The notes under the pieces are model-generated. The model was given only the letters and a program-made list of their open reading frames with translations, was not told where the DNA came from and made no database searches. Below, piece by piece: positions 53,434-64,000 of a stretch of DNA of 64,000 nucleotides (position 1 is its first letter; the number at the start of each line of letters is the position of its first letter). Position numbers and translations under genes: made by a program. Origin of the DNA: 62-47 sp051954235 (GTDB taxonomy: Bacteria; Pseudomonadota; Alphaproteobacteria; Rhizobiales; Xanthobacteraceae). The stretch covers positions 68,816 to 132,815 of the forward strand of contig JBQCHY010000065.1 of assembly GCA_051954235.1 (NCBI GenBank), written 5' to 3'.

Positions 53434-54465
53434 ATGACGGAAGCGGACAAAGTGAAGGCGGCGCTCGCCCGCAGGGATGCTCTTTCGCCCGAACGGCGCG
53501 CGGAGATTGGTCGCAAGGCCGCATCTGCGCGTTGGGACAAAAATTTGCCCGAAGCTGAATACGAGGGAGATTTCCCAATCGGCGGCACGCAAATTTCCTG
53601 CGCTGTTTTGCCAAACGGAACTAGGATCATTACGCAGGCAGCATTTTTGCGGGCGCTAGGACGATCACGATCACCAAAAGCAGGAACAGGCGTCCTTTCC
53701 ACGGTCGACGAACTGCCCTTCTTTTTGCAGGCAGAAGCGCTAAAACCCTTTATTTCCGAAGAGTTAGCTATGTCGACGAACCCCATCTTCTACCGGACCA
53801 AATCCGGGACAAGGGGGGTTGGATATGACGCGCGGCTGCTCCCGCAAGTCGCGGAAGTCTACCTGAAATTCCGCGATGACACTTTGCGGCAAAAGAAGGA
53901 TGTGCCAGCGCGATATGAAAAGATGATCGCTGCTGCTGATTTGCTAATGCGCGCGCTCGCGAACGTGGGGATCATCGCGCTTGTCGACGAAGCAACAGGC
54001 TTTCAGCAAAGCCGAGCAAAAGACGCCCTCGCGCGAATCCTTGAGGAGTTCATTGCTAAGGAACTGCGCCCGTGGGTGAGAACGTTCCCCGATGAATTTT
54101 ATGCCGAGCTATTTCGACTTCGCGGCCTGAAATACCCGCGCGATACTGTGAAGCGTCCGCGTTATTTCGGGCACCTCACGAACGATATTATCTATGCGCG
54201 TCTCGCCCCCGGCGTAATGGAGGAACTGAAAGCGGCAACGCCGCGCGCGCCAGATGGGCGTCACAAGCACCAACTGCACCGCAGATTGACGGATGATCTC
54301 GGTCATCCAAAATTACGCGAACATTTGGCGGCAGTCGTGACCACCATGCAACTTAGCGATGACTATGACGACTTCATTCACAAACTGGATCGGGTAAAGC
54401 CGCGCTTTGGCGATACGTTGCCCCTGCCGCTTGAGGGGCCAAAAGAAAAGAAAGAACCACTATGA
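53434..54465 (+). CDS. P63C-domain protein
   Basis: A 343-residue protein whose C-terminal half (about 160-335) is a P63C domain: ARYEKMIAAADLLMRALANV, then GIIALVDEATGFQQSRAKDA, WVRTFPDEFYAELFRLRGL, KRPRYFGHLTNDIIYARLAP and HRRLTDDLGHPKLREHLAAV. The N-terminal part has SPERRAEIGRKAASARW and the IITQAAFLRALGRSRSPKAG segment, usual companions of this domain. P63C proteins are common in phages and mobile elements; function unknown. GGAG precedes the ATG. The gene is more A/T-rich than the core genome. Its operator suggests tight control. Confidence 0.85.
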   Translation: MTEADKVKAALARRDALSPERRAEIGRKAASARWDKNLPEAEYEGDFPIGGTQISCAVLPNGTRIITQAAFLRALGRSRSPKAGTGVLSTVDELPFFLQAEALKPFISEELAMSTNPIFYRTKSGTRGVGYDARLLPQVAEVYLKFRDDTLRQKKDVPARYEKMIAAADLLMRALANVGIIALVDEATGFQQSRAKDALARILEEFIAKELRPWVRTFPDEFYAELFRLRGLKYPRDTVKRPRYFGHLTNDIIYARLAPGVMEELKAATPRAPDGRHKHQLHRRLTDDLGHPKLREHLAAVVTTMQLSDDYDDFIHKLDRVKPRFGDTLPLPLEGPKEKKEPL

Positions 54466-54504
54466 AAGAGACCGCTCACTGATGCGGACTAAGGAGAGTA
54501 ACTT

Positions 54505-54717
54505 ATGAGCCAGTTTTATGTGCCAGATGCCGCGTCTATGAATCTGTGCCAACAGTCAATTAGCAGCCGTTCGAATATAACCGTGAGCGGCGTCGATATT
54601 TCCGACGAGCGTGTAAAGGCATTTACGGGCGCCGTTCAGTCCGTTCAGGACATGGGCAAAGACAAGACCGACGGCAGACGGTGGCTCATTACGATGCCGG
54701 ATGCATTAGTGAAATAG
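54505..54717 (+). CDS. Small transposon-borne protein
   Basis: A 70-residue soluble protein with no recognised family: MSQFYVPDAASMNLCQQSIS, then VSGVDISDERVKAFTGAVQS and GRRWLITMPDALVK. AAGGAGAG seven bases before the ATG is the strongest ribosome binding site in the element. It follows the P63C gene by 39 bp on the same strand, so the two are probably one operon. Its TAG stop codon lies inside the right subterminal motif ATAGGCCACTC. Confidence 0.6.
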   Translation: MSQFYVPDAASMNLCQQSISSRSNITVSGVDISDERVKAFTGAVQSVQDMGKDKTDGRRWLITMPDALVK

Positions 54718-54765
54718 GCCACTCCCAAAATTAAACTAGGCCACTGAGGGTCGAACTAGGCCAGT
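54714..54765 (+). repeat. Subterminal motifs, right end
   Basis: ATAGGCCACTC (54714-54724), CTAGGCCACT (54736-54745) and CTAGGCCAGT (54756-54765), the last forming part of the terminal inverted repeat. Spacing is about 20-22 bp, two DNA turns. Confidence 0.65.
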
Positions 54766-54768
54766 ACC
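54759..54768. repeat. Terminal inverted repeat, right
   Basis: GGCCAGTACC, complement of the left end GGTACTGACC with one mismatch. Confidence 0.8.
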
Positions 54769-54776
54769 AAATTCTC
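54769..54776. repeat. Target-site duplication, right copy
   Basis: AAATTCTC, identical to 51413-51420, directly after the right end. Confidence 0.85.
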
Positions 54777-54781
54777 GGAAA

Positions 54782-54796
54782 GAACATATTGCGAAC
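54782..54796 (+). promoter_or_regulatory. recA: LexA (SOS) box of recA
   Basis: GAACATATTGCGAAC fits GAAC-N7-GAAC, the complement of the alphaproteobacterial LexA site GTTC-N7-GTTC. It overlaps the -35 region of recA and lies 5 bp from the target duplication of the transposon. Confidence 0.88.
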
Positions 54797-54817
54797 AGGG
54801 AACAAATAGGGTACATT
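54789..54817 (+). promoter_or_regulatory. recA: recA core promoter
   Basis: TTGCGA (54789-54794) and TACATT (54812-54817) are separated by 17 bp. The -35 overlaps the LexA box, so LexA would block RNA polymerase. The promoter is intact despite the nearby insertion. Confidence 0.7.
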
Positions 54818-54908
54818 CTCGGTCATCCGAATTGACGACCCAAGTTTCTGTTCAGCCGCGTCCGCCTTCGTTGTCCCCCTGGCGAATCCCGTTCATAAGG
54901 AGCACCAC

Positions 54909-55997
<1,089 letters not shown>

Positions 55998-56089
55998 GCT
56001 TCCGGGACTTGAGTTCGTCGTAACTTGAGTTGCGGCGTGACCCGAAGCCTCGGGAATCGGCTTCGGATTCAGTCATGCCTTCGGAAGCG

Positions 56090-56143
56090 AACGGGCGCTG
56101 TGGACGTTGAGTTGCCGACGTCCCCAGTGCCCGTTTGATTTTT
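56090..56143 (+). terminator. Probable terminator of recA
   Basis: AACGGGC (56090-56096) pairs with GCCCGTT (56129-56135), and inner CTG / CAG and GACGT / ACGTC pairs extend the stem; TGATTTTT follows. It lies about 90 bp after the stop. Confidence 0.6.
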
Positions 56144-56159
56144 GGCGAGGCCTTGTCTT

Positions 56160-56278
56160 CGTCATTGCGAGGAGCGTAGCGACGAAGCAATCCAGACTTT
56201 GCTTTGTGGCTTCTGGATTGCTTCGCGGAGTCTGTGCTCGGACGGCGTGAAACGCCGATCCGAGTGCTCGCAATGACG
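56160..56278. repeat. Intergenic palindromic repeat, family A (copy 3)
   Basis: CGTCATTGCGAGGAGCG at the left and GCTCGCAATGACG at the right, with AAGCAATCCAGA facing TCTGGATTGCTT. Compared with copy 2 it holds an extra nested hairpin near 56236-56264 (CTCGGACGGCGT / ACGCCGATCCGAG), so a second repeat unit seems inserted. Confidence 0.85.
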
Positions 56279-56289
56279 GTTCTGGGAGG

Positions 56290-59172
56290 CTACTCAGCAG
56301 CCTGCGCGTAATCCTCGATCGGCGGGCACGAGCACACCAGATTGCGGTCGCCATAGACGTTGTCGACGCGGCCGACCGGCGACCAGTATTTGTCGTTGCG
56401 CGAGGTGCCGGCGGGGAAGCAGCCGTCCGCGCGCGAGTAGGGCCGATCCCAGTTGTCGTCGGCGATGTCGTGCACCGTGTGCGGCGCGTGGCGCAGCGGC
56501 GAGGCTTCGATTGTCCAGCGTCCGGCCTCGACCTCGGCGATCTCATGCCGGATTGCGATCATGGCCTCAACGAAGCGATCGATTTCCGCCTTCGATTCGG
56601 ATTCGGTCGGCTCGATCATCAGCGTACCCGCCACCGGGAAGCTCATGGTCGGCGCGTGGAAGCCGTAGTCGATCAGCCGCTTGGCGATGTCGTCGACGGT
56701 GACGCCGCAACTGCTCTTCAGCGCGCGCGGATCGATGATGCATTCATGCGCGACACGCCCGCTGACGCTGCGGTAGAGCACCGGGAAATGCGGTTCGAGC
56801 CGGTCGGCGATGTAGTTGGCGTTGAGGATCGCAACTTCCGTTGCGCGCGTCAGGCCTTCGCCGCCCATCATCAGGATGTAGAGATACGAGATGGTGAGGA
56901 TCGACGCGGAGCCGAACGGTGCCGCCGCCACCGGGCCGACCGGCGCCTTGCCGCCGTCGAGCACCGGATGGCCCGGCAGGAACGGCTTCAAATGTGCCTT
57001 GACGCCGATCGGACCCATACCGGGGCCGCCGCCGCCATGCGGGATGCAGAAGGTCTTGTGCAGATTAAGGTGGCTGACGTCGGCGCCGTAGTCGCCGGGG
57101 CGGGCGAGGCCGACCTGGGCATTGAGATTGGCGCCGTCGAGATAGACCTGTCCGCCGTGGCTGTGAACGATGTCGCAGATCTCGCGGATCTTCTTCTCGA
57201 ACACGCCGTGGGTCGACGGATAGGTGATCATGACAGCGGCGAGTCGGTCGGCGTGCTGCTCGGCCTTGGCGCGCAGATCGTCGACCGAGACGTTGCCGTG
57301 CTTGTCGCAGGCCACCACCACGACCTCCATGCCGACCATCGCGGCGGAGGCAGGATTGGTGCCGTGCGCCGACGACGGGATCAGGCAGACCTTGCGGTGG
57401 CTGTCGCCGCGTGCGGCATGATAGCCGCGGATCGCCAGCAGCCCGGCATATTCGCCCTGCGCGCCGGAGTTCGGCTGCAACGACACCGCGTCATAGCCGG
57501 TGATGTCCACCAGCCATTTTTCGAGCTGCGCGAACAACGCGTGATAGCCCGCCGCCTGCTCACGCGGCGCGAACGGATGCAGCGCGCCGAACGCCGGCCA
57601 AGTCAGCGGCATCATTTCGGTGGTGGCGTTGAGCTTCATGGTGCAGGAGCCGAGGGGGATCATCGCGCGGTCGAGCGCGAGGTCGCGGTCGGCGAGCTTG
57701 CGCATGTAGCGCAAGAGTTCGGTTTCCGAGCGATGCGTGTGAAATACCGGATGCGTCAGATAGGCGCTGGTACGCTGCAGGCTCTGCGGCAGCGTCGTGT
57801 CCGCGTGTGCCTCGATGTCGCCATAGGCGAGATCGCCGCCGAACGCCTGCCACACTGCTTCGACGATGGCGGGTGTGGTGGTCTCGTCCAGCGCGATTCC
57901 AATCTTCGTTCCTTCGCGGCGCAGGTTGATACGCGCGGCCAGCGCGCGGGCGACGATGGCGTCGGCCTTCGCGCCGGCATCGACGGTGACGGTGTCGAAG
58001 AAGTTTTCGCTGAGCGGCGCGAAGCCGAGCTTGCGCAGGCCCGCCGCCAGCACGCTCGCGCGGCGATGCACGGTGCGCGCGATCTGCGCCAGCCCTTCGG
58101 GGCCGTGATAGGTCGCGTACATCGCTGCGATCACTGCCAGCAGCACTTGCGCGGTGCAGATGTTGGAGGTGGCCTTCTCGCGGCGGATATGCTGCTCGCG
58201 CGTCTGCAAGGCAAGGCGATAGGCGGGCGCGCCGCGCGCATCGACGGAGAGGCCGACGAGGCGGCCGGGGATTGCGCGCTTCAGACTGTCGCGAACCGCC
58301 ATATAGGCGGCGTGCGGTCCGCCGTAGCCCATCGGCACGCCGAAGCGTTGCGCCGAACCGATGGCGATGTCGGCGCCGAGATCGCCGGGAGAGGCCAGGA
58401 GCGTCAGCGCCAGCAGGTCGGCGGCGACGATGGCAAGGCCGCCTTGCGCATGCACGGCCTCGATGGCCGGACGCAGGTCGCGCACCACGCCGGACGTACC
58501 GGGATATTGCAGCAGCGCGCCGACCACCGACTTGTGTTCGAGATCGACGAGCGGGTCGCCCACCACGATGGTCCAGCCCAGCGGTTCGGCGCGGGTGCGC
58601 AGCACGGCAAGCGTCTGCGGATGCACTTCATGATCGACGAAGAACGCCGCGACTTCGTTCTTGCTGTTGCCGTGCGCCGCGCGTTCCGCGATCGCCATCG
58701 CTTCGGCGGCGGCGGTGGCTTCGTCGAGCAGCGAGGCGTTGGCGACGTCGAGCCCGGTCAGGTCGCAGATCATGGTCTGGAAGTTGAACAGCGCTTCCAG
58801 CCGGCCCTGGCTGATCTCCGGCTGATAGGGCGTGTAGGCCGTGTACCACGCGGGGTTCTCGAGGATGTTGCGCTGGATCACCGCCGGCAGGATGGTGCCG
58901 CTGTAGCCTTGCCCGATCAGCGAGGTGAATACCTGGTTCTTCGCGGCGACCTCGCCGATATGCGCCAGCGCTTCCGTTTCGCTCAGCGCGCGGCCCAGAT
59001 CGAGCGGCGCGCGCTGGCGGATGTCCGGCGGCAGCGTCTGGTCCATCAGCGCGGACAGGCTGGCAGCGCCGACGGTCGAGAGCATGGCGTCGATGCCACG
59101 CTGCGAGGGGCCGATGTGGCGGCGCGAGAACGGCGTCGCGGTGTCGTTGGCGATCGCGGTGGGCTTGGTCAT
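56290..59172 (-). CDS. gcvP: Glycine dehydrogenase (aminomethyl-transferring), P-protein
   Basis: PLP enzyme that decarboxylates glycine in the cleavage system; 960 residues, the single-chain form. N-terminal half: FSRRHIGPSQRGIDAMLSTV and YTAYTPYQPEISQGRLEALF. C-terminal half: DRALDRAMIPLGSCTMKLNA-type segment, SLQPNSGAQGEYAGL, PSSAHGTNPASA and the PLP-Lys motif HLNLHKTFCIPHGGGGPGMG. The start at 59172 has AAGGA upstream. It is last in the gcvT-gcvH-gcvP operon, 20 bp after gcvH. Confidence 0.98.
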   Translation of the reverse strand: MTKPTAIANDTATPFSRRHIGPSQRGIDAMLSTVGAASLSALMDQTLPPDIRQRAPLDLGRALSETEALAHIGEVAAKNQVFTSLIGQGYSGTILPAVIQRNILENPAWYTAYTPYQPEISQGRLEALFNFQTMICDLTGLDVANASLLDEATAAAEAMAIAERAAHGNSKNEVAAFFVDHEVHPQTLAVLRTRAEPLGWTIVVGDPLVDLEHKSVVGALLQYPGTSGVVRDLRPAIEAVHAQGGLAIVAADLLALTLLASPGDLGADIAIGSAQRFGVPMGYGGPHAAYMAVRDSLKRAIPGRLVGLSVDARGAPAYRLALQTREQHIRREKATSNICTAQVLLAVIAAMYATYHGPEGLAQIARTVHRRASVLAAGLRKLGFAPLSENFFDTVTVDAGAKADAIVARALAARINLRREGTKIGIALDETTTPAIVEAVWQAFGGDLAYGDIEAHADTTLPQSLQRTSAYLTHPVFHTHRSETELLRYMRKLADRDLALDRAMIPLGSCTMKLNATTEMMPLTWPAFGALHPFAPREQAAGYHALFAQLEKWLVDITGYDAVSLQPNSGAQGEYAGLLAIRGYHAARGDSHRKVCLIPSSAHGTNPASAAMVGMEVVVVACDKHGNVSVDDLRAKAEQHADRLAAVMITYPSTHGVFEKKIREICDIVHSHGGQVYLDGANLNAQVGLARPGDYGADVSHLNLHKTFCIPHGGGGPGMGPIGVKAHLKPFLPGHPVLDGGKAPVGPVAAAPFGSASILTISYLYILMMGGEGLTRATEVAILNANYIADRLEPHFPVLYRSVSGRVAHECIIDPRALKSSCGVTVDDIAKRLIDYGFHAPTMSFPVAGTLMIEPTESESKAEIDRFVEAMIAIRHEIAEVEAGRWTIEASPLRHAPHTVHDIADDNWDRPYSRADGCFPAGTSRNDKYWSPVGRVDNVYGDRNLVCSCPPIEDYAQAAE

Positions 59173-59192
59173 CGCATCATCCTTAAAACAGG

Positions 59193-59558
59193 TTACGCGG
59201 TATGCTTCTCGTAGGCGTCGGCATCCATCATGCCGTCGAGTTCGCTCTTGTCGGCGATCTTGACCTTGAACAGCCACGCCTTGTCGGCGGCGTCGGAATT
59301 CACCAGCGTCGGATCGCCGGTCACCGCGTCGTTGACTTCAACGACTTCGCCGGTGATCGGCGCATAGACGTCGGATGCCGCCTTGACGGATTCGACGACG
59401 GCGGCGGCCTCGGCTTTCTTCAACTGGCGGCCGAGCTTCGGCAGTTCGACGAACACCACGTCGCCGAGTTGCGATTGCGCGTAGTCGGTGATGCCGACGG
59501 TGGCGACGTCGCCGTCGATGCGGAGCCATTCATGGTCGGCGGTGTAGAGAGTAGGCAT
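59193..59558 (-). CDS. gcvH: Glycine cleavage system H protein
   Basis: Lipoyl carrier protein, 121 residues. The lipoylated Lys lies in VVESVKAASDVYAPITGEVV; the N-terminal YTADHEWLRIDGDVATVGIT and TLVNSDAADKAWLFKVKI segments are typical. ATG 59558 has GAGG upstream; a TTG at 59564 is in frame but less likely. It lies 9 bp after gcvT. Confidence 0.98.
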   Translation of the reverse strand: MPTLYTADHEWLRIDGDVATVGITDYAQSQLGDVVFVELPKLGRQLKKAEAAAVVESVKAASDVYAPITGEVVEVNDAVTGDPTLVNSDAADKAWLFKVKIADKSELDGMMDADAYEKHTA

Positions 59559-59567
59559 GGTCAATCC

Positions 59568-60719
59568 TCAACGCTGATAGCTGTGGGGAACGAAAGGCAA
59601 GGCGGTGACGGTCATCGGCAGGCGCTGGCCGCGGACTTCGGCGAACACGCGCGTGCCGGTCGCGACATGTGAGATCGGCAGGTACCCCATCGCAATCGGC
59701 CTGTTCAGGCTCGGGCCGAAGCCGCCGGAGGTGATGCTGCCGATCGCCTCGCGGGCTTCGGCATCGGCGTAGAGCGCCGCGCCGTCACGCACCGGGGCGC
59801 GGCCCTCGGGCCGTAATCCAACGCGCTTGCGGGAGGTGCCACCGTCGATCTGCGACAGAATGGTGTTGGCGCCGGGGAAGCCGCTGGCGCGCGCGCCGCC
59901 GTTGCGGCGGCTTTTCTGGATCGACCACACCAGATCGCCCTCGACCGGCGTGGTCGTGGTGTCAATATCGTGGCCATAGAGGCAGAGCCCGGCCTCCAGG
60001 CGAAGACTGTCGCGGGCGCCGAGGCCGATCGGCGCCACCGCCGCATCGGCAAGCAATGCATTGGCGAATGCCTCGGCGTCGGCCGCCGGCACCGAAATCT
60101 CGAACCCATCCTCGCCGGTGTAGCCGGAACGCGAGACGAAACAGTCGAGCCCCATCACCTTGCGCGGACCGGCATCCATGAAACGCATCTGCGCGACGTC
60201 GGCTCCGAGCCGGGTCAGCGCCTCGACGGCCTTCGGCCCCTGCAAGGCGAGCAGGGCGCGATCCGCCAGCACCTCTATAACGCAGTCGCCGGATAGCTCC
60301 TTGCGCAGCAGCGCCTCGTCCTCGGCCTTGCAGGCGGCATTGACAACGAGGAACAGGTGGTCGCCGAAATTCGCCACCATCAGGTCGTCGAGAATGCCGC
60401 CGGCGGCATTGGTGAATTGGGCGTAGCGCTGGCGGCCTTGCGGAACCGCGACGATGTCCTGCGGCACTAGTCGTTCGAGGGCGAGGGCGGCGTCCTCGAC
60501 CTTGCCGGACTTCGCGCGCAGGGCGATCTGGCCCATGTGGGAGACGTCGAACAGCCCGGCGCTGGCGCGGGTGTGGAGGTGTTCCTTGAGCACGCCCATG
60601 GGGTATTGCACCGGCATGTCGTAGCCGGCGAAGGGCACCATCTTGCCGCCGCGCGCCAGATGCAGCGCGTGCAGCGGGGTTCGGCTCAAAGGGGGAGAAG
60701 CGGTGTCGTGTGCATCCAT
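59568..60719 (-). CDS. gcvT: Aminomethyltransferase (T-protein)
   Basis: Transfers the methylene group from the H-protein to tetrahydrofolate; 383 residues. Features: HLARGGKMVPFAGYDMPVQY, GLFDVSHMGQI, FMDAGPRKVMGLDCFVSRSG-type folate region (SRSGYTGEDGFEISVP), RDSLRLEAGLCLYGHDI and the barrel-domain RVGLRPEGRAPVRDGAALYA. The start at 60719 has AGGAG about 10 bases upstream. It is the first gene of the operon and lies directly downstream of the glycine riboswitch. Confidence 0.98.
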   Translation of the reverse strand: MDAHDTASPPLSRTPLHALHLARGGKMVPFAGYDMPVQYPMGVLKEHLHTRASAGLFDVSHMGQIALRAKSGKVEDAALALERLVPQDIVAVPQGRQRYAQFTNAAGGILDDLMVANFGDHLFLVVNAACKAEDEALLRKELSGDCVIEVLADRALLALQGPKAVEALTRLGADVAQMRFMDAGPRKVMGLDCFVSRSGYTGEDGFEISVPAADAEAFANALLADAAVAPIGLGARDSLRLEAGLCLYGHDIDTTTTPVEGDLVWSIQKSRRNGGARASGFPGANTILSQIDGGTSRKRVGLRPEGRAPVRDGAALYADAEAREAIGSITSGGFGPSLNRPIAMGYLPISHVATGTRVFAEVRGQRLPMTVTALPFVPHSYQR

Positions 60720-60775
60720 CGCGATAAGGCTCCTCTGGTTCCGGAACTTCCCGGAAGCGCTGTCGAAGCCCCATC

Positions 60776-60962
60776 TGTCGCTGTGCCTGAGAGTATTATC
60801 CCGTCGGCGGACGCTCCCGGCGCAACGGCCGTCACGTCTCTTTCCAGATGCAGTCCAGATCACACGGTCCTTTTGCCTGAGAGTTTCCTGGGGCGGTTGC
60901 TCCTTCGGCGCCGCCAGCCTTTGAGTCAAAAGCTGCCGGTCTCTCCCGACGTGATCTGTCGT
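60776..60962 (-). ncRNA. Tandem glycine riboswitch
   Basis: On the minus strand two aptamers follow one another, each with the conserved ACTCTCAGGCA core (complements at about 60873-60883 and 60785-60795). Each has a matching GGGAGAGAC-type or GGAAAGAGAC-type 5' strand. The arrangement directly upstream of gcvT matches the known glycine-activated tandem switch. Confidence 0.93.
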
Positions 60963-61171
60963 CAGGGGAACACCCAAAACACGGCTTCCCTAAGGCTGTC
61001 AACTCGCCCGGAAGGGCTATCAACGGGGTTATCGCCGGGCTTGATCGCGCGGCCGCAACCCTCTGATCGGGAGCCCATTTTGTGGACAGCGCCAGTTGCG
61101 CCGTCTAAAAGCGGGGCGCTGGTAAAGGTCAGCAGGCGGCATCCGGAAAGCGAAAGCGCGATAGGTCCAAG

Positions 61172-63850
<2,679 letters not shown>

Positions 63851-63919
63851 TCAGAGCAACGTCATTGCTGTGCATGTTCATGAATTCGCTGATTGGATGG
63901 TCCTTTGGAGGATGATCCG

Positions 63920-64000
63920 ATGCGCGACAACAGTTTTGACCGGACGGTTGAGCGGAACTATTTGCAGAAGTGGCGATATCTGATTCCGGAATACGAGGCG
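63920..64000 (+). CDS. Unidentified protein, 3'-truncated by window edge
   Basis: Only 27 residues are visible: MRDNSFDRTVERNYLQKWRY then LIPEYEA. GGAGG lies 9 bases before the ATG, so a real gene probably starts here. The KWRYLIPEYEA pattern reminds me of N-termini of some helix-turn-helix proteins of insertion sequences, but the piece is too short to name. Confidence 0.5.
   Translation, partial: MRDNSFDRTVERNYLQKWRYLIPEYEA

Larger units (their letters stand above)
51421..54768. mobile_element. 3348-bp passenger-carrying transposon with IS1-like transposase
   Basis: The left end GGTACTGACC (51421-51430) is the inverted complement, with one difference, of the right end GGCCAGTACC (54759-54768). 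The element is flanked by the 8-bp direct repeat AAATTCTC. Inside are a small protein (51522), a GIY-YIG-like protein (51658, minus), an IS1-like DDE transposase (52122, minus), a class-II tRNA-like sequence (53186, minus), a P63C-domain protein (53434) and a 70-residue protein (54505). Subterminal AGGCCACT motifs occur near both ends. Several genes use more A/T-rich codons than their surroundings. Length and ends are read directly from the sequence; the family name is inferred. Confidence 0.85.

Noticed and set aside
56470..59214. A 914-codon open frame on the plus strand opposite gcvP
   Set aside because: It is antisense to a complete, highly conserved gcvP, has Arg/Asp/Glu-rich shadow composition, and matches no family.

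Overview
This window is a GC-rich alphaproteobacterial chromosome segment, most likely from the Bradyrhizobium/Rhodopseudomonas/Afipia group (Nitrobacteraceae). The evidence is the gene order (DUF177-plsX-fabH-ihfA-MerR, tig-clpP-clpX-lon, recA near alaS), small families typical of the group (DUF2842, DUF6455, ubiquinol-cytochrome c chaperone), a recA LexA box of the alphaproteobacterial GAAC-N7-GAAC form, and abundant intergenic palindromic repeats. Family assignments come from reading motifs and were not checked by database search.

Layout. 1-7.3 kb: the end of a K+-independent H+-pyrophosphatase, the BamE lipoprotein, a cytochrome bc1 assembly chaperone, DUF177, plsX-fabH (fatty acid initiation), IHF alpha, a MerR regulator and tRNA-Pro(GGG). 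7.5-15.2 kb: metabolic accessory genes (DUF6455, PanE-like reductase, two SDRs, acetamidase/formamidase, a LysR regulator, DUF169, a saccharopine-dehydrogenase-like reductase). 15.2-23.8 kb: an exopolysaccharide locus (O-antigen-ligase-like protein, WcaJ-type initiating transferase, GT4 glycosyltransferase, Wza-type exporter, Wzc/GumC-type co-polymerase with a decayed kinase domain, CelD-type acetyltransferase). 23.8-35 kb: heme A synthase, FTR1 iron permease, MetY, a CoA-binding protein, an ECHDC3-like protein, thioesterase, rplM-rpsI, a diguanylate cyclase, a PilZ protein and an AI-2E-type permease. 35-40.3 kb: glnB-glnA, bifunctional NAD(P)HX repair enzyme, and a multicopper-oxidase-like protein without its copper ligands. 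40.5-49.5 kb: tRNA-Leu, trigger factor, clpP, clpX and lon (a protein quality-control block), a GFA-family protein, tRNA-Val and a thioesterase. 49.7-51.1 kb: small envelope proteins and crcB behind a fluoride riboswitch. 54.9-63.9 kb: recA, the glycine cleavage operon gcvT-gcvH-gcvP (minus strand) behind a tandem glycine riboswitch, and alaS.

The most unusual part is 51421-54768. This 3348-bp insertion is bounded by 10-bp inverted repeats (GGTACTGRCC) and flanked by a perfect 8-bp direct repeat (AAATTCTC). It lies 5 bp upstream of the LexA box of the recA promoter. It carries an IS1-like DDE transposase with a fused N-terminal HTH, a GIY-YIG-like protein, a P63C-domain protein behind a palindromic operator, two small proteins, and a 108-nt class-II tRNA-like sequence. 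The D-loop of that sequence contains the same 11-bp motif found at both ends of the element. I consider this passenger-carrying transposon the best candidate for an undescribed system here.
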